From: Saccharibacillus alkalitolerans
Lineage (GTDB): Bacteria > Bacillota > Bacilli > Paenibacillales > Paenibacillaceae
DNA length: 64,000 nucleotides
Direction of reading: 5' to 3'
NCBI RefSeq assembly: GCF_011090185.1
Contig: NZ_JAAFGS010000001.1
Location: 62,001-126,000 of the forward strand
Of the stretch, positions 63,187 through 64,000 are shown in pieces (the first letter of the stretch is position 1; each line of letters starts with the position of its first letter). The notes under the pieces are model-generated. The model ran no database searches, was not told the origin of the DNA, and saw only the letters and a program-made list of their open reading frames with translations. The position numbers were made by a program, and so were the translations under genes.

Positions 63187-64000
63187 ATGCAGCATGGTGA
63201 ACCTGTCGTTTATTTGGCCGCTCCGCCTTTCCCTTATTTCATGGGATGCGGCAGAACCGTTTACGCGCCCGGCGACGCCCATCCGAACAGACGGGACCTC
63301 GGCATGTTCGATCTGATTCTTGTCGAGCGGGGAACGCTGTTTATCGGGGAAGAAGAGCGGCGGTGGGAAGTGGGAGCGGGCCGGACGCTGCTTCTGCTGC
63401 CGGATCGCTACCACTATTCGGTACGACCCTGCGAGGAAGAAACGGCTTTTGTCTGGATTCATTTCCGCGCGCTGGGAGAATGGGGAGCGGCGGGCGGGTC
63501 GGAGCCGACTTTCGCGGACCGGGAACTTCACGCGTCGGCGTACGGCACGGCGGCGTACACGATTCGCCTGCCGCAGTTCGGAATGCTGCCCGGCGCGCCG
63601 GGTGGAAGCGGGGAAGGCGAACGGCTGCTGCGCCTGGAGAAGCGAAACTTGTCGGGCGCGGTATGGGAGCGTCAGCGTCTGTTCGAGGAACTGCTGCGCT
63701 CGCTCGATCTTCGCCGGCGCGAGCCTTCGGGCAGCCCGGCGGAGAGCGTCGCCGAACGGGCCGAGCGTTATATCCGCTCGCATTACGCGGAGACGCTGAC
63801 CGGCGCTTCGCTGTCGGAGGCCCTGCATTTTCACTATAATTACCTGACCCGGTGCATGAAAAGGGTGAACGGAATGACCCCGATGGAATACTTGGAGGAG
63901 TATCGGCTGGAACAGGCCCGTCTTCTGCTGCTGCGGACGGAAGCTTCCGTGGCGGCGGTGGCGGAGCGGGTCGGATTCGAGACCGCGGCTTATTTCTCGC
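63187..64000 (+). CDS. AraC family transcriptional regulator (partial, runs off the right edge)
   Basis: The frame is open from the ATG at 63187 to the window end (271 codons). AAGGAG is 7 bp upstream. The N-terminus is cupin-like (DLGMFDLILVERGTLFIGEE, LLLLPDRYHYSV). From about residue 200 the AraC DNA-binding domain begins, with LSEALHFHYNYLTRCMKRVN, MTPMEYLEEYRLEQARLLLL and VAAVAERVGFETAAYFS, so only the last helix is missing. It is divergent from the GH127 gene and probably regulates it. Confidence 0.85.
   Translation, partial: MQHGEPVVYLAAPPFPYFMGCGRTVYAPGDAHPNRRDLGMFDLILVERGTLFIGEEERRWEVGAGRTLLLLPDRYHYSVRPCEEETAFVWIHFRALGEWGAAGGSEPTFADRELHASAYGTAAYTIRLPQFGMLPGAPGGSGEGERLLRLEKRNLSGAVWERQRLFEELLRSLDLRRREPSGSPAESVAERAERYIRSHYAETLTGASLSEALHFHYNYLTRCMKRVNGMTPMEYLEEYRLEQARLLLLRTEASVAAVAERVGFETAAYFS

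Noticed and set aside
1-64000. CRISPR arrays, tRNA or rRNA genes, prophage or integrative elements
   Set aside because: I saw no regularly spaced repeats, no tRNA-like or rRNA-like sequence and no integrase or structural phage genes. Apart from the OrfA remnant the content is chromosomal.

Overview
The window is a Gram-positive, fairly GC-rich chromosome segment of Paenibacillaceae type (Paenibacillus or Saccharibacillus-like). This is inferred from gene content and order: the yqeG-yqeH-aroE-yhbY-nadD-yqeK-rsfS cluster, split gcvPA/gcvPB, GlcT-controlled ptsG with ptsHI, strong AGGAGG ribosome sites, and many carbohydrate ABC operons that each come with an AraC-type regulator. No rRNA, tRNA, CRISPR array or phage was seen. 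The only mobile DNA is a truncated IS3-type OrfA remnant near 32.2 kb.

Layout. 0-4.4 kb: an AraC-like gene leaving the left edge, divergent from galK-galE-galT (Leloir pathway). 4.4-8.5 kb: iron-dependent alcohol dehydrogenase, a frameshifted lipoprotein gene, and an nfeD-floT membrane-microdomain pair. 8.7-15.1 kb: a YitT membrane protein, then glcT, ptsG and ptsHI, with a complete GlcT antitermination switch ahead of ptsG. 15.4-21.4 kb: def, then the glycine cleavage operon gcvT-gcvPA-gcvPB on the minus strand behind a tandem glycine riboswitch, with gcvH divergent. 21.5-31.8 kb: two SDR enzymes, a type I pullulanase without a signal peptide, an AraC/Gfo-Idh pair, a GH13 alpha-glucosidase and a YwaF-type membrane protein. 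32-44.7 kb: IS remnant, M42 aminopeptidase, a MoxR/DUF58/transglutaminase operon, and the yqe ribosome-assembly/NAD cluster with a cvfB-like gene inserted. 44.7-52.2 kb: AraC plus a three-gene Lpl-type ABC importer, then an AraC/Atu4866-like/SDR module. 52.2-64 kb: an arabinofuranoside-utilisation locus.

The last region is the most interesting. An ArsR-type regulator with a large C-terminal domain is divergent from a lipoprotein/permease/permease ABC importer and a GH43 enzyme. These are followed by two convergent GH127 beta-L-arabinofuranosidase genes of different architecture and another AraC gene that runs off the right edge. None of the glycosidases has a signal peptide, so the inferred scheme is import of short arabino-oligosaccharides and cytoplasmic hydrolysis. 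The promoter region stacks a TTTACA-N17-TATTTT promoter, a consensus cre site over the expected start point, and an 11-bp inverted repeat, which suggests combined CcpA and local-repressor control.

Both ABC operons lack an ATPase gene, as is usual for Firmicute systems served by a shared MsmX-type ATPase. Each carries a strong hairpin between the binding-protein gene and the first permease gene. Many ORFs on the opposite strand of real genes are long only because of GC-rich codon usage and were left out.
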